Shown piece by piece: positions 1 through 7,900 of a stretch of 64,000 nt of DNA. Below the pieces are notes generated by a model that saw only the letters and a program-made list of their open reading frames with translations, searched no databases and was not told where the DNA came from. Source of the DNA: Hyphomonadaceae bacterium UBA5336 (GTDB lineage: Bacteria > Pseudomonadota > Alphaproteobacteria > Caulobacterales > Hyphomonadaceae); NCBI GenBank assembly GCA_002408125.1, contig DHQO01000005.1, positions 1-64,000 of the forward strand, in the 5' to 3' direction. A program made the position numbers and the translations under genes. The number at the start of each line of letters is the position of its first letter. Within the stretch, counting starts at the first letter, position 1.

Positions 1-29
1 ATTGAACAGAAAAGGCTCTAGGCGCAAAT

Positions 30-554
30 ATGCATTTGCCGGATATCGTCACGCCAAGACTGGTTCTGGAGCCACTTGAGGCCCGTCATGCTCCCGAGAT
101 GTTTGACGGGCTTCAGGATGTGGCCGGCTATGTCCACATCTCCGGGGATGCCCCGCCGACATCCATTGAGGCACTTGCGGCGCGCTATACGGATCTGGAA
201 ACGCGCGTGCGGAAAGAGGGAACCCGCCACTGGCTGAACTGGGCCGTGCGCAGGCAGGCGGATGGGGCATGCCTTGGCTATGTGCAGGCGACCGTGATGC
301 TGGACGACCAACGCATCCTTCTCGCGGCACACATGTTTCCCGAGCATTGGCGAAAGGGTATCGGCAAGGAATCTGTCACAGCCATGATAGCCTGGCTCTG
401 CGAGACGTATCCCTGCGCCAGGTATGAAGCCTCCATTGCCGTTCAGAACACGGCCTCACGCGCCTTGGTTGAAGCACTTGGTTTTGAGCAGGTCAGACAC
501 AGTGATGAAAGTGGGCATGTGACCTATGCCTGGCAGCCCGCTGCAGGCGTGTAA
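30..554 (+). CDS. GNAT-family N-acetyltransferase (RimJ/RimL-like)
   Basis: A 174-residue protein opening with the TPRLVLEPLEARH stretch typical of the RimJ/RimL-like (Acetyltransf_3) branch of GNAT enzymes. The acetyl-CoA pyrophosphate-loop region is seen around residues 108-116 (HWRKGIGKE), and the conserved strand-turn with ENT/ALxxxGFE-like residues (NTASRALVEALGFEQV) lies near residues 138-153. It is expected to transfer an acetyl group to an amine or protein N-terminus; the substrate cannot be read from the sequence. The ATG at 30 follows a possible in-frame end of an upstream gene. It sits just left of tRNA-Trp and outside the catabolic block. Family assignment is solid, function is not. 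Confidence 0.85.
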   Translation: MHLPDIVTPRLVLEPLEARHAPEMFDGLQDVAGYVHISGDAPPTSIEALAARYTDLETRVRKEGTRHWLNWAVRRQADGACLGYVQATVMLDDQRILLAAHMFPEHWRKGIGKESVTAMIAWLCETYPCARYEASIAVQNTASRALVEALGFEQVRHSDESGHVTYAWQPAAGV

Positions 555-558
555 CCAC

Positions 559-744
559 TCAGGCGTCCTTCAGCACGGGAGCCGGACCACCTTCCACAAT
601 GGCCTCAAGGACGGGCTTGCCGACATCCAGCTGGGCGAAAAAGCATGTGCACGGCACCTGGATCCCACCGGAATCCTTCATGAGCTGAATCTCGTGCCCG
701 CGCCTGCTGATAGACAAGTTGCACCCGCCGCGCTTTTCAGGCAA
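559..744 (-). CDS. Hypothetical small protein (doubtful)
   Basis: An open frame of 61 codons, convergent with the acetyltransferase and only 4 bases from its stop. The longest form needs a TTG start at 744; an internal ATG at residue 22 would give about 40 residues. It contains three cysteines, two close together (residues 31 and 33), and no membrane segment. I recognise no family. It fills the gap to tRNA-Trp neatly, which is the main reason to keep it; it could also be non-coding. Confidence 0.3.
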   Translation of the reverse strand: MPEKRGGCNLSISRRGHEIQLMKDSGGIQVPCTCFFAQLDVGKPVLEAIVEGGPAPVLKDA

Positions 745-766
745 AACGCCGCTTCGCCTGGCCCTT

Positions 767-842
767 AGGGGTATAGCTCAGTTGGTAGAGCATCGGTCTC
801 CAAAACCGAGGGTCGCGGGTTCGAGTCCTGCTGCCCCTGCCA
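767..842 (+). tRNA. trnW: tRNA-Trp (CCA anticodon)
   Basis: A complete 76-base cloverleaf. The acceptor stem AGGGGTA pairs with TGCCCCT (one G-T wobble), the D-arm carries GCTCAGTTGGTAGAGC, the anticodon stem TCGGT/ACCGA encloses the loop CTCCAAA with anticodon CCA at 800-802, and the T-arm reads GCGGGTTCGAGTCCTGC. The CCA tail is encoded at 840-842. In most alphaproteobacteria this tRNA precedes secE-nusG; here it is followed by a hairpin and then an accessory region. Confidence 0.97.
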
Positions 843-855
843 GGTAAAATGACGT

Positions 856-888
856 AAAGACAAGAGCATGGCGCATGCTCTTGTCTTT
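856..888 (+). terminator. Hairpin terminator after tRNA-Trp
   Basis: A perfect 15-bp inverted repeat: 856-870 pairs with 874-888 around the 3-base loop GCG. The descending arm ends in CTTGTCTTT and is followed by GCTTCG, so the T-rich part lies in the stem. It starts 13 bases after the tRNA CCA end and most simply ends the tRNA transcript. Confidence 0.8.
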
Positions 889-966
889 GCTTCGTGAGCG
901 GCTAGTGAAAATAGGTGGCAGATTGACAGCCACTGGGTTTAGGTCGCGGAAAATTTCTGGAGACAA

Positions 967-1071
967 TTTAAAGCGCCTTCGGAGCAAACGGAATCGTTTT
1001 CGAACGGAAAACTTGAGATAAAACAAGAATCTGAAGCGACGGTCTGGAGTGGAACGGTAGACCTTCGCTTT
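967..1071. repeat. 105-bp interspersed repeat, copy 1
   Basis: This stretch matches 7162-7266 over its whole length with seven substitutions and no gaps by eye. It begins TTTAAAGCG and ends CGCTTT, so AAAGCG/CGCTTT forms terminal inverted repeats. Inside are two further inverted repeats: GCAAACG/CGTTTTC (imperfect here, perfect in copy 2) and GCGACGGTCT/AGACCTTCGC. It looks like a non-coding palindromic repeat unit of the small alphaproteobacterial type; no coding potential is apparent. Confidence 0.85.
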
Positions 1072-1099
1072 AGGGGACGCCGTCAGAATTCTTTGTCAG

Positions 1100-1339
1100 C
1101 TTGGCCTGCGCCAAAAGAAGCGCTGTAGCAGCGTGCCGGTCGCCCGCAAGCTCGGCCTCGACGCCCAGCCCCTCTTCGATATCTCCTCCAAAGCCTCCGG
1201 CCAGTGTTGGTCGATGACGAGCTACAGTCCGAACCCGGCTCGCGGTTCCCGCAGTACAATTCTGCGCCGCCCTGACAAAGACGGCCACGGCGGCCGCGAC
1301 TTCTCCGCCGCCATGAAACGCATCATGGGCGAGATCTGA
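1100..1339 (+). pseudogene. Remnant of 3-hydroxyisobutyrate dehydrogenase (mmsB-like)
   Basis: The frame reading from about 1136 gives ARKLGLDAQPLFDISSKASG, then QCWSMTSYSPNPA, then after a break DKDGHGGRDFSAAMKRI and a stop at 1339. In 3-hydroxyisobutyrate dehydrogenases of the MmsB type the first two pieces lie in the C-terminal helical domain (LGLD..., SSKASGQCWSMTSYCPVPGP) and the last is the C-terminal end (GGRDFSA). About 70 intervening residues and the entire N-terminal NAD domain are missing, and the frame decays upstream of residue 1. It is therefore a dead fragment of a valine-catabolism gene. It lies directly after the 105-bp repeat. Confidence 0.72.
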
Positions 1340-1423
1340 TCGAGTGGTGCCCGGCCTTCGAACCCACTGGCATATGAATGTCGGATATTGGTTTGCGATT
1401 CCCTGGCGGCGCCGAATGTGTGT

Positions 1424-2206
1424 CTAGTCCGGGGTGATCGCTTTAAAACGGTTGGCATGGGCTGCGAGGCCCTGAACAAGGATACCCACATCAGAACCAC
1501 AAGCAATGAAACTACATCCGAGTTCGAAAGCCGTCCCGGCGAAATCGGTGTCCACGGCGAATACGCCAGCTGGTTTTCCGCAAGCGGTTATACGCCCGAT
1601 TGCATCTTCAACTGTCTTGCGCACTTCGGGATCGTTTGGTTTGCCGATCTTGCCCATGTCGGCGGCAAGATCCGAGGGCCCCACGAACAGAGCATCGACT
1701 CCCTCGACTTTGGCGATGGCCTCTATGTTGTCGACGCCACGGCGGGACTCTATCTGAAGCACGAGACACAATTCGCTTTCGGCCTGTTTCAGGTAATCTG
1801 AGACAGTTCCCCAACGAGACGCCCGAGCCATAGTGGCGCCGACGCCTCTGATCCCTTTTGGAGGATATCGAGTCGAAGCGACAATGCCCGCAGCTTCTTC
1901 GGCAGTTTCGACCATCGGAACCAGCAAAGTCTGGGCTCCGATATCCAGAAGTTGTTTTATCAGCCAAGGATCGGCCACAGTGGGCCTGACCACAACAGGC
2001 ACTTGGTAGGCTGCGACGGACTGCAGCTGGTCGAGGATTGACCGAACATCGTTCGGCCCATGCTCGGCATCAAGCAGAAGCCAGTCGAATCCTGAATTGG
2101 CGACGATCTCGCTTGAATAGGCATTGCCCAAAGCGACGAACAGGCCGATCTGGCGTCGGCCATGCAACAGTGATTGCTTGAAACGGTTTTCGGGCAAGGC
2201 AGTCAC
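1424..2206 (-). CDS. hpaI: 4-hydroxy-2-oxoheptanedioate aldolase (HpaI/HpcH family)
   Basis: The 260-residue product is close to full-length HpaI: it would split 4-hydroxy-2-oxoheptanedioate (or a related 4-hydroxy-2-oxo acid) into pyruvate and succinic semialdehyde using a divalent metal. The class II pyruvate-aldolase residues are all present at a constant offset of +4 from E. coli HpaI: His49 in LLLDAEHGPND, Arg74 in VVVRP, Glu153 in QIES and Asp179 in VGPSDL. It lies 70 bases downstream of the SnoaL-like gene on the same strand, so the two may be co-transcribed, divergently from the LysR gene. An HpaH-type hydratase and a GabD-type dehydrogenase in the same block supply the steps before and after it. 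Other 2-keto-3-deoxy acid aldolases of the family are possible. Confidence 0.88.
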   Translation of the reverse strand: MTALPENRFKQSLLHGRRQIGLFVALGNAYSSEIVANSGFDWLLLDAEHGPNDVRSILDQLQSVAAYQVPVVVRPTVADPWLIKQLLDIGAQTLLVPMVETAEEAAGIVASTRYPPKGIRGVGATMARASRWGTVSDYLKQAESELCLVLQIESRRGVDNIEAIAKVEGVDALFVGPSDLAADMGKIGKPNDPEVRKTVEDAIGRITACGKPAGVFAVDTDFAGTAFELGCSFIACGSDVGILVQGLAAHANRFKAITPD

Positions 2207-2276
2207 TTCAACAGACCTTTCTTAACAGTCAACTCGCTCAGAATGCTCACGGGCAGGGCGCCGTGAAGCTCGTCAC

Positions 2277-2684
2277 TCAACCGGCAAAATCGAAGCATAG
2301 CTCGGTCGCAATCCTCGAAATCTTCCACTCACCGTCCTCGATCTTCAGGTCATTCTGGCCATCCCGAACACTGAAGAGCTTTCCGGCTGGCGCCGGCAGG
2401 TTTGCATCACTTGCTGCGATCAGCAGAAAGTATCGCACGACTGCCGTTTCTTCGGTGAGTTGCTCAACGGTCGGGTTACAAACGACATGCGCGGTCTTCA
2501 TGTGGGTGGGCCGGCTGTCGAGGATCGCGCTGATTGCTTGTATTCCCTGATGAACCTTTTGCTGGCGTGTCCACTGTGCATCTGAGGAAACCACTGCAAG
2601 AACCTGATCTTTCTCGAACCGATCCAGGCCCGCGTAAAAAGCGTAGGTGGCGGCCAGGCAGGCCTCACTTGCTGAAATCTTCAT
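2277..2684 (-). CDS. SnoaL/NTF2-like protein
   Basis: A 135-residue protein starting MKISASEACLAATYAFYAGL, chosen because a clear TCAGGAG ribosome site lies 7-16 bases upstream of this ATG; an upstream in-frame start at 2747 lacks this. The helical start, central HMKTAHVVCNPTVE strand and C-terminal GKLFSVRDGQNDLKIEDGEWKI pattern match the cone-shaped NTF2/SnoaL fold (SnoaL_4-like). Such proteins act as small isomerases, hydratases or as oxygenase-beta-like folds; the Rieske beta subunit at 20970 has the same fold, but this gene is not adjacent to an alpha subunit. Its position ahead of hpaI and divergent from LysR suggests a role in the same pathway. No exact function is claimed. Confidence 0.7.
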   Translation of the reverse strand: MKISASEACLAATYAFYAGLDRFEKDQVLAVVSSDAQWTRQQKVHQGIQAISAILDSRPTHMKTAHVVCNPTVEQLTEETAVVRYFLLIAASDANLPAPAGKLFSVRDGQNDLKIEDGEWKISRIATELCFDFAG

Positions 2685-3028
2685 GGTTGTCTTCTCCTGA
2701 TTGTTCTGGCGAACCTGGTCGGTAGAAAAGTACAGCAAGTAAAACACTGAACTGGCCGGTGTCGTTGGCGTCCCTTGCTCCTGTCGGGGGTCTGTTGTGC
2801 GCGGCCGGGTGCGTCTTCACAATAGTGCGTGACGAAACAGTGTTGTTTGGAAATCGAAACATCCCCTGACCACAAAGAGGCTCTCCGACGGGGTTGTCTC
2901 ATTTCCCCTGTGAGGAGCCACAGCGCCGGGGCGGAACGCGCAACTCAGGCACCGTATTGGTATGTCGGGATATTCGTGCGAGAAAAGGCGGTGAGATACA
3001 AGGTGGAGGGGGAGAGCGGACAATAGAA
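2685..3028. promoter_or_regulatory. Divergent control region between SnoaL-like/hpaI and LysR genes
   Basis: A 344-base gap between divergent genes with no plausible coding frame of its own; the upstream extension of the LysR frame to 2894 has no supporting ribosome site. By analogy with LysR systems it should hold the promoters of both units and a LysR site, but I could not single out one clear T-N11-A operator by eye. Confidence 0.5.
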
Positions 3029-3967
3029 ATGATGAACGATTCGCTGCAGCGAACAGCGCTTGATGATCTGGCCACACTGAGAATCTTCATGGCTGTGGTC
3101 GAAACGGGAAGCTTCACGAAAGCTGGGAAGAGGTTGCAGGTCGTTCCGTCCACGATCTCCAAACATATCTCGTCGCTTGAGGATAAGCTGAATGCGCAGC
3201 TTATCATACGATCCACCAAGGAACTTTCGGTGACCGAACTCGGTCTCCACTTCTACGACCGATGCCAGGCGGTGCTCCAGGCCGTGATGGACGCCGAAAG
3301 CGAGATTAGCCAGTATCAGGGTGAAGTCCGAGGGACGTTGCGAGTTTCGTGTGCGCCGGCTCTCCTCGTGACGGACTTCATTTCCATGGTCGATCGATTC
3401 CTGCTTGCCAATCCCAAGGTCAAGGTCGTCCTCGATGTTTCCAGCATGGCCCAGGATCTGATCTCGGAAGGGTTCGACGTAGCCGTCCGGATGAACAATG
3501 TGTCCAATCCTGATTTGATTGCGCTGAAACTGGCGGAATTCAAACGGGTTGTCTGCGCCTCAACGTCTTATCTCGAGAAACATGGCAGGCCAGGGCATGT
3601 TGAAGACCTTGTGGACCACAATTGTCTGGTGATCAGCAACCTTGCGTACTCTGCAAACTGGCCGTTCCTGAGCGAGGATGGAGAAGAGAAAACGGTCACC
3701 GTATCGGGGAATCTTATCACCAACAGCGCCGCCGCTGTGGTTGATGCGCTTTTGAACAATTTTGGAGTCGGCCTTATTGGCCGTGGTTTTGTCCACAAGC
3801 ATTTGGAGAGCGGAAAACTCATTGATCTTTTTCCTGAGCAGAACGTGATGACGAGCAAGGTGTTTGCCGTCTATTCCGAGCGCAAGCACCTACCACTGAA
3901 AACGCGCGCGTTCCTGGATCACCTGAAAAAGGAGTTCAGTGTTCCGCCGTGGCCAAATCACCCATGA
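3029..3967 (+). CDS. LysR-family transcriptional regulator
   Basis: A 312-residue LysR regulator. The winged helix-turn-helix spans about residues 15-75 (LRIFMAVVETGSFTKAGKRL, then VVPSTISKHISSLEDKLNAQ), followed by the usual linker and a periplasmic-binding-protein-like effector domain to the C-terminus. The start at ATG 3029 was preferred over 2894 because a GGAGGGGGAGAG purine run lies just upstream and the longer N-terminus is not LysR-like. It is divergent from the SnoaL-like gene and hpaI, and lies upstream of the cyclodeaminase-like and acyl-CoA ligase genes, so either set may be its target. The inducer is likely a pathway aromatic acid or intermediate, which is inference. Confidence 0.92.
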   Translation: MMNDSLQRTALDDLATLRIFMAVVETGSFTKAGKRLQVVPSTISKHISSLEDKLNAQLIIRSTKELSVTELGLHFYDRCQAVLQAVMDAESEISQYQGEVRGTLRVSCAPALLVTDFISMVDRFLLANPKVKVVLDVSSMAQDLISEGFDVAVRMNNVSNPDLIALKLAEFKRVVCASTSYLEKHGRPGHVEDLVDHNCLVISNLAYSANWPFLSEDGEEKTVTVSGNLITNSAAAVVDALLNNFGVGLIGRGFVHKHLESGKLIDLFPEQNVMTSKVFAVYSERKHLPLKTRAFLDHLKKEFSVPPWPNHP

Positions 3968-4481
3968 GATAAAGATCTTCATCCGGATTAGGGCCGGCCA
4001 GTCACGACAACGAAGAGATAAAGCCGAAGGCCAACACTCAGATAAGACCTGAATGGCTCGGAAATTTTCCCACCAAATGTATTTTCCTGTCTTTGCTGAC
4101 CGAAGCCTCGATGATCTGAGAATCGAGAGGGCGTATCCCGGTATAAAGCGTGAAGTTCTGAAACTTCGATACGTGCAACCGGTCGTCCGCGCGCGGCTTG
4201 CAGATCGTGCCGCGCTTCTGCGGGGTCTGTTTGCGACGTGCGAAGTTGCGGTCAAAGTTGATTGCGGGCAAGCCCCACATTCTCTTCTGCAGTCTCATGT
4301 CAGGCGTCGGGAAAAGATGCGCAAAGGGTGTTGGCCATCAACGTTCCGCGGAGGAAAAACAGTCTTTCGTGATCTCGGTCTTCTCATCCATTTCTGTGGA
4401 ACTCAGTATGTTTGAAACTGCGGGAGGCGCTCGGTCAAGCGGGACGCCGTTCGAAAGATTTCGAAAGATAAGGTAAAGTCC
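3968..4481. other. 514-base intergenic region with no recognised gene
   Basis: Between LysR and the cyclodeaminase-like gene lie short overlapping open frames on both strands, none with a recognisable family, ribosome site or coherent composition. It may include a promoter for the downstream pair and the remains of a lost gene. I see nothing I can name. Confidence 0.4.
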
Positions 4482-5507
4482 ATGAAAAGTCCTGTGCCGC
4501 GCCACGAGCCGTTGTGGCTCACTGAAGAAGATGTTGGCAGTTGTATTGACCTGAATAATGCAATCTCTGCGCTGGAGGAGGGGCTTGCCCTGGAAGCCAG
4601 CGGGGATGCAGCCAATATCATCAAGGCGCTAGCGACCTGGGATCCCGGAAGCGCGACGCATTCGCTTGGATCGCTTATGCCCGGTCGCGGTTATGCCGGT
4701 TTCAAGACCTGGGCGATTACCCCCAAGGGAGGCTCTGCGGTTTTCGCGCTGTTCGACGCCAAGGAAGGCCGCCAGCTTGCCTTGATGGAAGCGGGACTCC
4801 TTGGCCTGTTGAGAACTGCGGGGATTTCCGGGCTGGCGACGCGTGCGCTGGCTGATCCCGATGCCGACGAGATGGCTGTGATCGGGACGGGCAGGCAGGC
4901 AATGATGCAGGTCGCTTCGGTTGCGGTCACAAGACCGATCCGCCGCCTGAAGGTGTGGAGCCGCACGCCGGCTAATCGCGATGCCTTCATCGCGAAAATC
5001 AAGGAGCGGTTTCCCTTCGTGATCGAGGGGGCCAACACCGTCGAAGAAGCTTTGTCGGATATGCCGATTGTAACGCTCATAACCCGCGCGCAGGATCCGT
5101 TCGTTGACGCTCAGATGATTGCCAAGGGCGCACACGTGAATGCAGCCGGCGCCATCCTCCCCAAGAATGCGGAATTCTTGCCCAATCTGTTTGATCGGTC
5201 AGACATGGTGGTGGTCGACAATCTCGACAATGCTCGAAAGGCGTCACGCGAATTCCGAGACCATTACGGTGAGAATGATGAAGCTTGGCGCTCTGTTATG
5301 GTGCTGGGCGACGTCTTGGCCAAAAAGACCTCAAGACCCGCAAATTGTGACGTAACCTTGTTCAAGCCGATGGGTATGGGGCTGTCTGATTTGTCGGTTG
5401 CAATTGCCGTCTACAACGAGGCTGTCGCCAAGAATATTGGAATTCGACTTCCAGCCAAACATGTGCCGGCGGCGCGGTGGACTCTTGCGCAGCCCGGTTC
5501 TGTTTGA
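4482..5507 (+). CDS. Ornithine cyclodeaminase / mu-crystallin family protein
   Basis: A 341-residue protein of the ornithine cyclodeaminase/mu-crystallin superfamily. An N-terminal dimerisation part leads to the substrate region (SLMPGRGYAGFKTW, about 65-78), then a Rossmann NAD(P) site VIGTGRQAMMQ at about 132-142 and a C-terminal GMGLSDLSVA stretch (about 302-311) that closes the fold. Members reduce cyclic imines (ketimine reductase), form or oxidise N-alkyl amino acids, or eliminate ammonia from ornithine. The classical ornithine-binding set cannot be confirmed by eye, so I leave the substrate open. It is the first gene of a probable two-gene unit with the acyl-CoA ligase, which begins 66 bases downstream. 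Confidence 0.85.
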   Translation: MKSPVPRHEPLWLTEEDVGSCIDLNNAISALEEGLALEASGDAANIIKALATWDPGSATHSLGSLMPGRGYAGFKTWAITPKGGSAVFALFDAKEGRQLALMEAGLLGLLRTAGISGLATRALADPDADEMAVIGTGRQAMMQVASVAVTRPIRRLKVWSRTPANRDAFIAKIKERFPFVIEGANTVEEALSDMPIVTLITRAQDPFVDAQMIAKGAHVNAAGAILPKNAEFLPNLFDRSDMVVVDNLDNARKASREFRDHYGENDEAWRSVMVLGDVLAKKTSRPANCDVTLFKPMGMGLSDLSVAIAVYNEAVAKNIGIRLPAKHVPAARWTLAQPGSV

Positions 5508-5573
5508 GGCCGTATCTCGCTGGACCAGGACGATTGGCGCCAGAGTTTGCGCGAAAAGCAAAGGAACGAGAAC

Positions 5574-7166
5574 GTGGATTTCAGCCAAGAGTTACAAGAT
5601 CTGATAGATACGACTCGCAGTCGTAACATCTCGGATACGATAAGACTCTCCGCCAGACGGTTTCCGCGGAAGACGGCGCTCGTCTATGAGGGAAACCGGG
5701 ACACTTTCGAAGAACTCAACCAGATCGTCACCCGAACGGCCAACGCCATGCGCGAAAAGGGCGTCGTCGAAGGGGATCGGGTTGCTCTGGTATCGCATAA
5801 CAACCGTACGTTCGTCGTGCTGAGATTTGCCGCGGCGAGGATCGGCGCCATTTTGACGCCGATCAACTTCATGCTCAACTCGACCGAGATAGCCTACATC
5901 CTGCGGCAATCGGGTGCACGAGTTCTCATCGCCGAAGACGAACTGTCCCACGTCTGCGAGGAGGCGGTCCAGGAGGCCGGGCTCAAACCTTTGGTAAAGG
6001 GCTTCATCCCGCATACAGGAGCCTCCCCGGTCGATGGTTGGGAAAACGTCGACGAATGGCTGCAGCACGACGACACCAGCGAGATCCTGCTTTCCCGCTC
6101 CGAAGATCTTCCCTGCCTGATGATGTTCACGAGCGGGACGGAATCCCGGCCCAAAGGCGCCTTGCTCAGTACGCGCTCGCTCTACAGCCAGTATGTGAGC
6201 TGCATAGTGGATGGCGGAATGCAGCCCGACGACGTGGAACTGCATTCGTTGCCCCTGTACCATTGCGCCCAACTCGACTGTTTCCTGACCCCCGATCTGT
6301 ATCTGGGCGCGACGAGCATTCTGCTTCGCGCGCCCGAACCCGCCGTGATCCTGCAAAAGATCGAAGAGGAACGCGTCACCAAGCTGTTCTGTCCGCCGAC
6401 CGTGTGGATCTCGCTGCTCAGACATCCCGACTTCGAAAAGCGGGATATATCCTCGCTGAAGAAGGGCTATTACGGCGCTTCGGTAATGCCCAAGGCCATT
6501 GTCGAGGAGCTGCTTGAGCGCATTCCGGACTTCGAACTCTATAACTTCTACGGGCAAACCGAAATGTCGCCTGTGGCGACAGTCCTCAAGCCGGAAGATC
6601 AGTTGCGCAAGCTCGGTTCTGCCGGACTCCCGGTCATCAATGTCGAAACGCGGATCGTTGATGATGACGACCACGAAGTCGCGTCGGGAACGGTCGGGGA
6701 GATCGTCCATCGTGGCGTCCAGGTCACGAATGGCTATTACGCTGACGAGGAGAAGACGGCCGCTGCCTTCAAGGACGGCTGGTTCCACAGCGGCGATCTG
6801 GGCTACCTGGACGACGAGGGATATCTCTATATTGTCGATCGCAAGAAGGACATGATCAAGACCGGCGGCGAAAACGTGGCGAGCCGGGAAGTGGAAGAGG
6901 TTCTGTTTGCGCACCCGAAGGTAGCGGAGGTTGCAGTCTTCGGCATCCCGGACGAGCGCTGGATCGAAGCGGTGACCGCGGTGATCGTTCCTCGCGCCGA
7001 TGTCGATCTCGACATATCCGAACTTGAAGAGCATTGCCGTAGCAATCTCGCCTCATACAAGCGACCAAAACGCTTCGCGCTTGTGCAGGCCCTGCCGAAG
7101 AACGCTAGCGGGAAAATCCTGAAGCGGCAGTTGCGCGACGAATATGAGTCTCTCGCTGAAGTTTAA
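5574..7166 (+). CDS. Acyl-CoA/aryl-CoA ligase (AMP-binding family)
   Basis: An ANL-superfamily ligase of about 530 residues that would adenylate a carboxylic acid and transfer it to CoA. The P-loop FTSGTESRPKGALLS lies near residues 175-189, the YGQTE adenine motif near 326-330, the hinge-preceding WFHSGDLGYLD near 403-413 and the catalytic-lysine motif KNASGKILKRQLR near the C-terminus. The GTG at 5574 is preferred because AAAGGAACGAG lies at proper distance; a TTG at 5547 in frame is the alternative. Its stop codon TAA (7164-7166) lies inside the first bases of repeat copy 2. The substrate is unknown: medium-chain, short-chain and aromatic acids are all possible for this subfamily. Confidence 0.85.
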   Translation: MDFSQELQDLIDTTRSRNISDTIRLSARRFPRKTALVYEGNRDTFEELNQIVTRTANAMREKGVVEGDRVALVSHNNRTFVVLRFAAARIGAILTPINFMLNSTEIAYILRQSGARVLIAEDELSHVCEEAVQEAGLKPLVKGFIPHTGASPVDGWENVDEWLQHDDTSEILLSRSEDLPCLMMFTSGTESRPKGALLSTRSLYSQYVSCIVDGGMQPDDVELHSLPLYHCAQLDCFLTPDLYLGATSILLRAPEPAVILQKIEEERVTKLFCPPTVWISLLRHPDFEKRDISSLKKGYYGASVMPKAIVEELLERIPDFELYNFYGQTEMSPVATVLKPEDQLRKLGSAGLPVINVETRIVDDDDHEVASGTVGEIVHRGVQVTNGYYADEEKTAAAFKDGWFHSGDLGYLDDEGYLYIVDRKKDMIKTGGENVASREVEEVLFAHPKVAEVAVFGIPDERWIEAVTAVIVPRADVDLDISELEEHCRSNLASYKRPKRFALVQALPKNASGKILKRQLRDEYESLAEV

Positions 7167-7266
7167 AGCGGCTTCGGAGCAAACGGGATCGTTTGCGAAC
7201 GGAAAACTTGCGATAAAACAAGAATCTGAAGCGACGGTCTGGAGTGGAACGGAAGACCGACGCTTT
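7162..7266. repeat. 105-bp interspersed repeat, copy 2
   Basis: The partner of 967-1071, in the same orientation, with seven substitutions by eye. Here the inner hairpin GCAAACG-GGAT-CGTTTGC is perfect, and GCGACGGTCT/AGACCGACGC forms a second stem. The element's first bases TTTAA supply the stop codon of the acyl-CoA ligase, so insertion or recombination at this point set the present end of that gene. Confidence 0.85.
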
Positions 7267-7360
7267 GGGATGACTTTGAAGGGCGCGCACAACGCGCCTT
7301 ACTGAAATCCTGAAGCTTCCCGACTGCGACAGTGTTGTTTCCCTCAATGCGCAAGCCGGG

Positions 7361-7822
7361 TCAGTTCGTCCATTGCATGATGTGATGAGCGATGGCCACC
7401 AGGTCGTCAGCATCGTCGCGAACCGTAATTTCGGCATGCGCGCGCCGCTTGGCGTTTTCGAGCCGTTTTATCTCGTATTCGAGATGCACTGTTGTTCCAA
7501 GGTATACGGCCTTGAGGAAACGGATCCGGTCAAAGCCCAGCGACAGAGGGATGCCCGCCTGGCTTTTTTGAGCGGCCTTTTCGGCCATTTTCGTGGAGCA
7601 GGCCGACATGTATCCGACCAGGAGCGCCCCATGCGCAATCCGGCCGCGAAACCCGGCCTCCCGCATGGATTGCTCATTCACGTGATTGCTTGCGAAATCG
7701 CCGGTGATTCCGGCAAACAAGTATACATCCGTTTCGCCAATCGTTTTCGAGAAGCGAACGACGTCGCCAACCAATACGCCAAGATTGCCTTGATCGTCAG
7801 ACGCGGCTGAGTTCTTGTCCAT
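7361..7822 (-). CDS. MaoC-like (R)-specific enoyl-CoA hydratase
   Basis: A 153-residue single hot-dog-fold protein of the MaoC dehydratase/PhaJ type. The hydratase motif is visible at residues 36-47 (FAGITGDFASNH, with Asp42 and His47) and the following FRGRIAHGALLVGYMS at about 58-73 completes the hydratase-2 signature. It would add water to a trans-2-enoyl-CoA or a similar conjugated substrate. It lies 78 bases downstream of the Rieske ferredoxin gene on the same strand, so the two likely form one transcript running leftwards. With the neighbouring CoA ligase it hints at a CoA-dependent branch of the pathway; the actual substrate is not known. Confidence 0.88.
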   Translation of the reverse strand: MDKNSAASDDQGNLGVLVGDVVRFSKTIGETDVYLFAGITGDFASNHVNEQSMREAGFRGRIAHGALLVGYMSACSTKMAEKAAQKSQAGIPLSLGFDRIRFLKAVYLGTTVHLEYEIKRLENAKRRAHAEITVRDDADDLVAIAHHIMQWTN

Positions 7823-7900
7823 GACGTTCCCCTTTGTTGCGGCGGCTCAACTGTCCGCAGACATGTTCCTGTTGAATACCGATTTGCCGACCACGAATTG

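Noticed and set aside
778..1026. Minus-strand ORF containing AGLEPATLGFGDR
   Set aside because: This is the well-known false protein read antisense through a tRNA gene; the tRNA-Trp and its hairpin explain the sequence.
1222..1506. Minus-strand ORF over the mmsB remnant
   Set aside because: The + strand carries recognisable 3-hydroxyisobutyrate dehydrogenase motifs; the minus frame has none.
5592..7034. A 480-residue minus-strand ORF
   Set aside because: Antisense to the acyl-CoA ligase; composition is unlike a folded protein.
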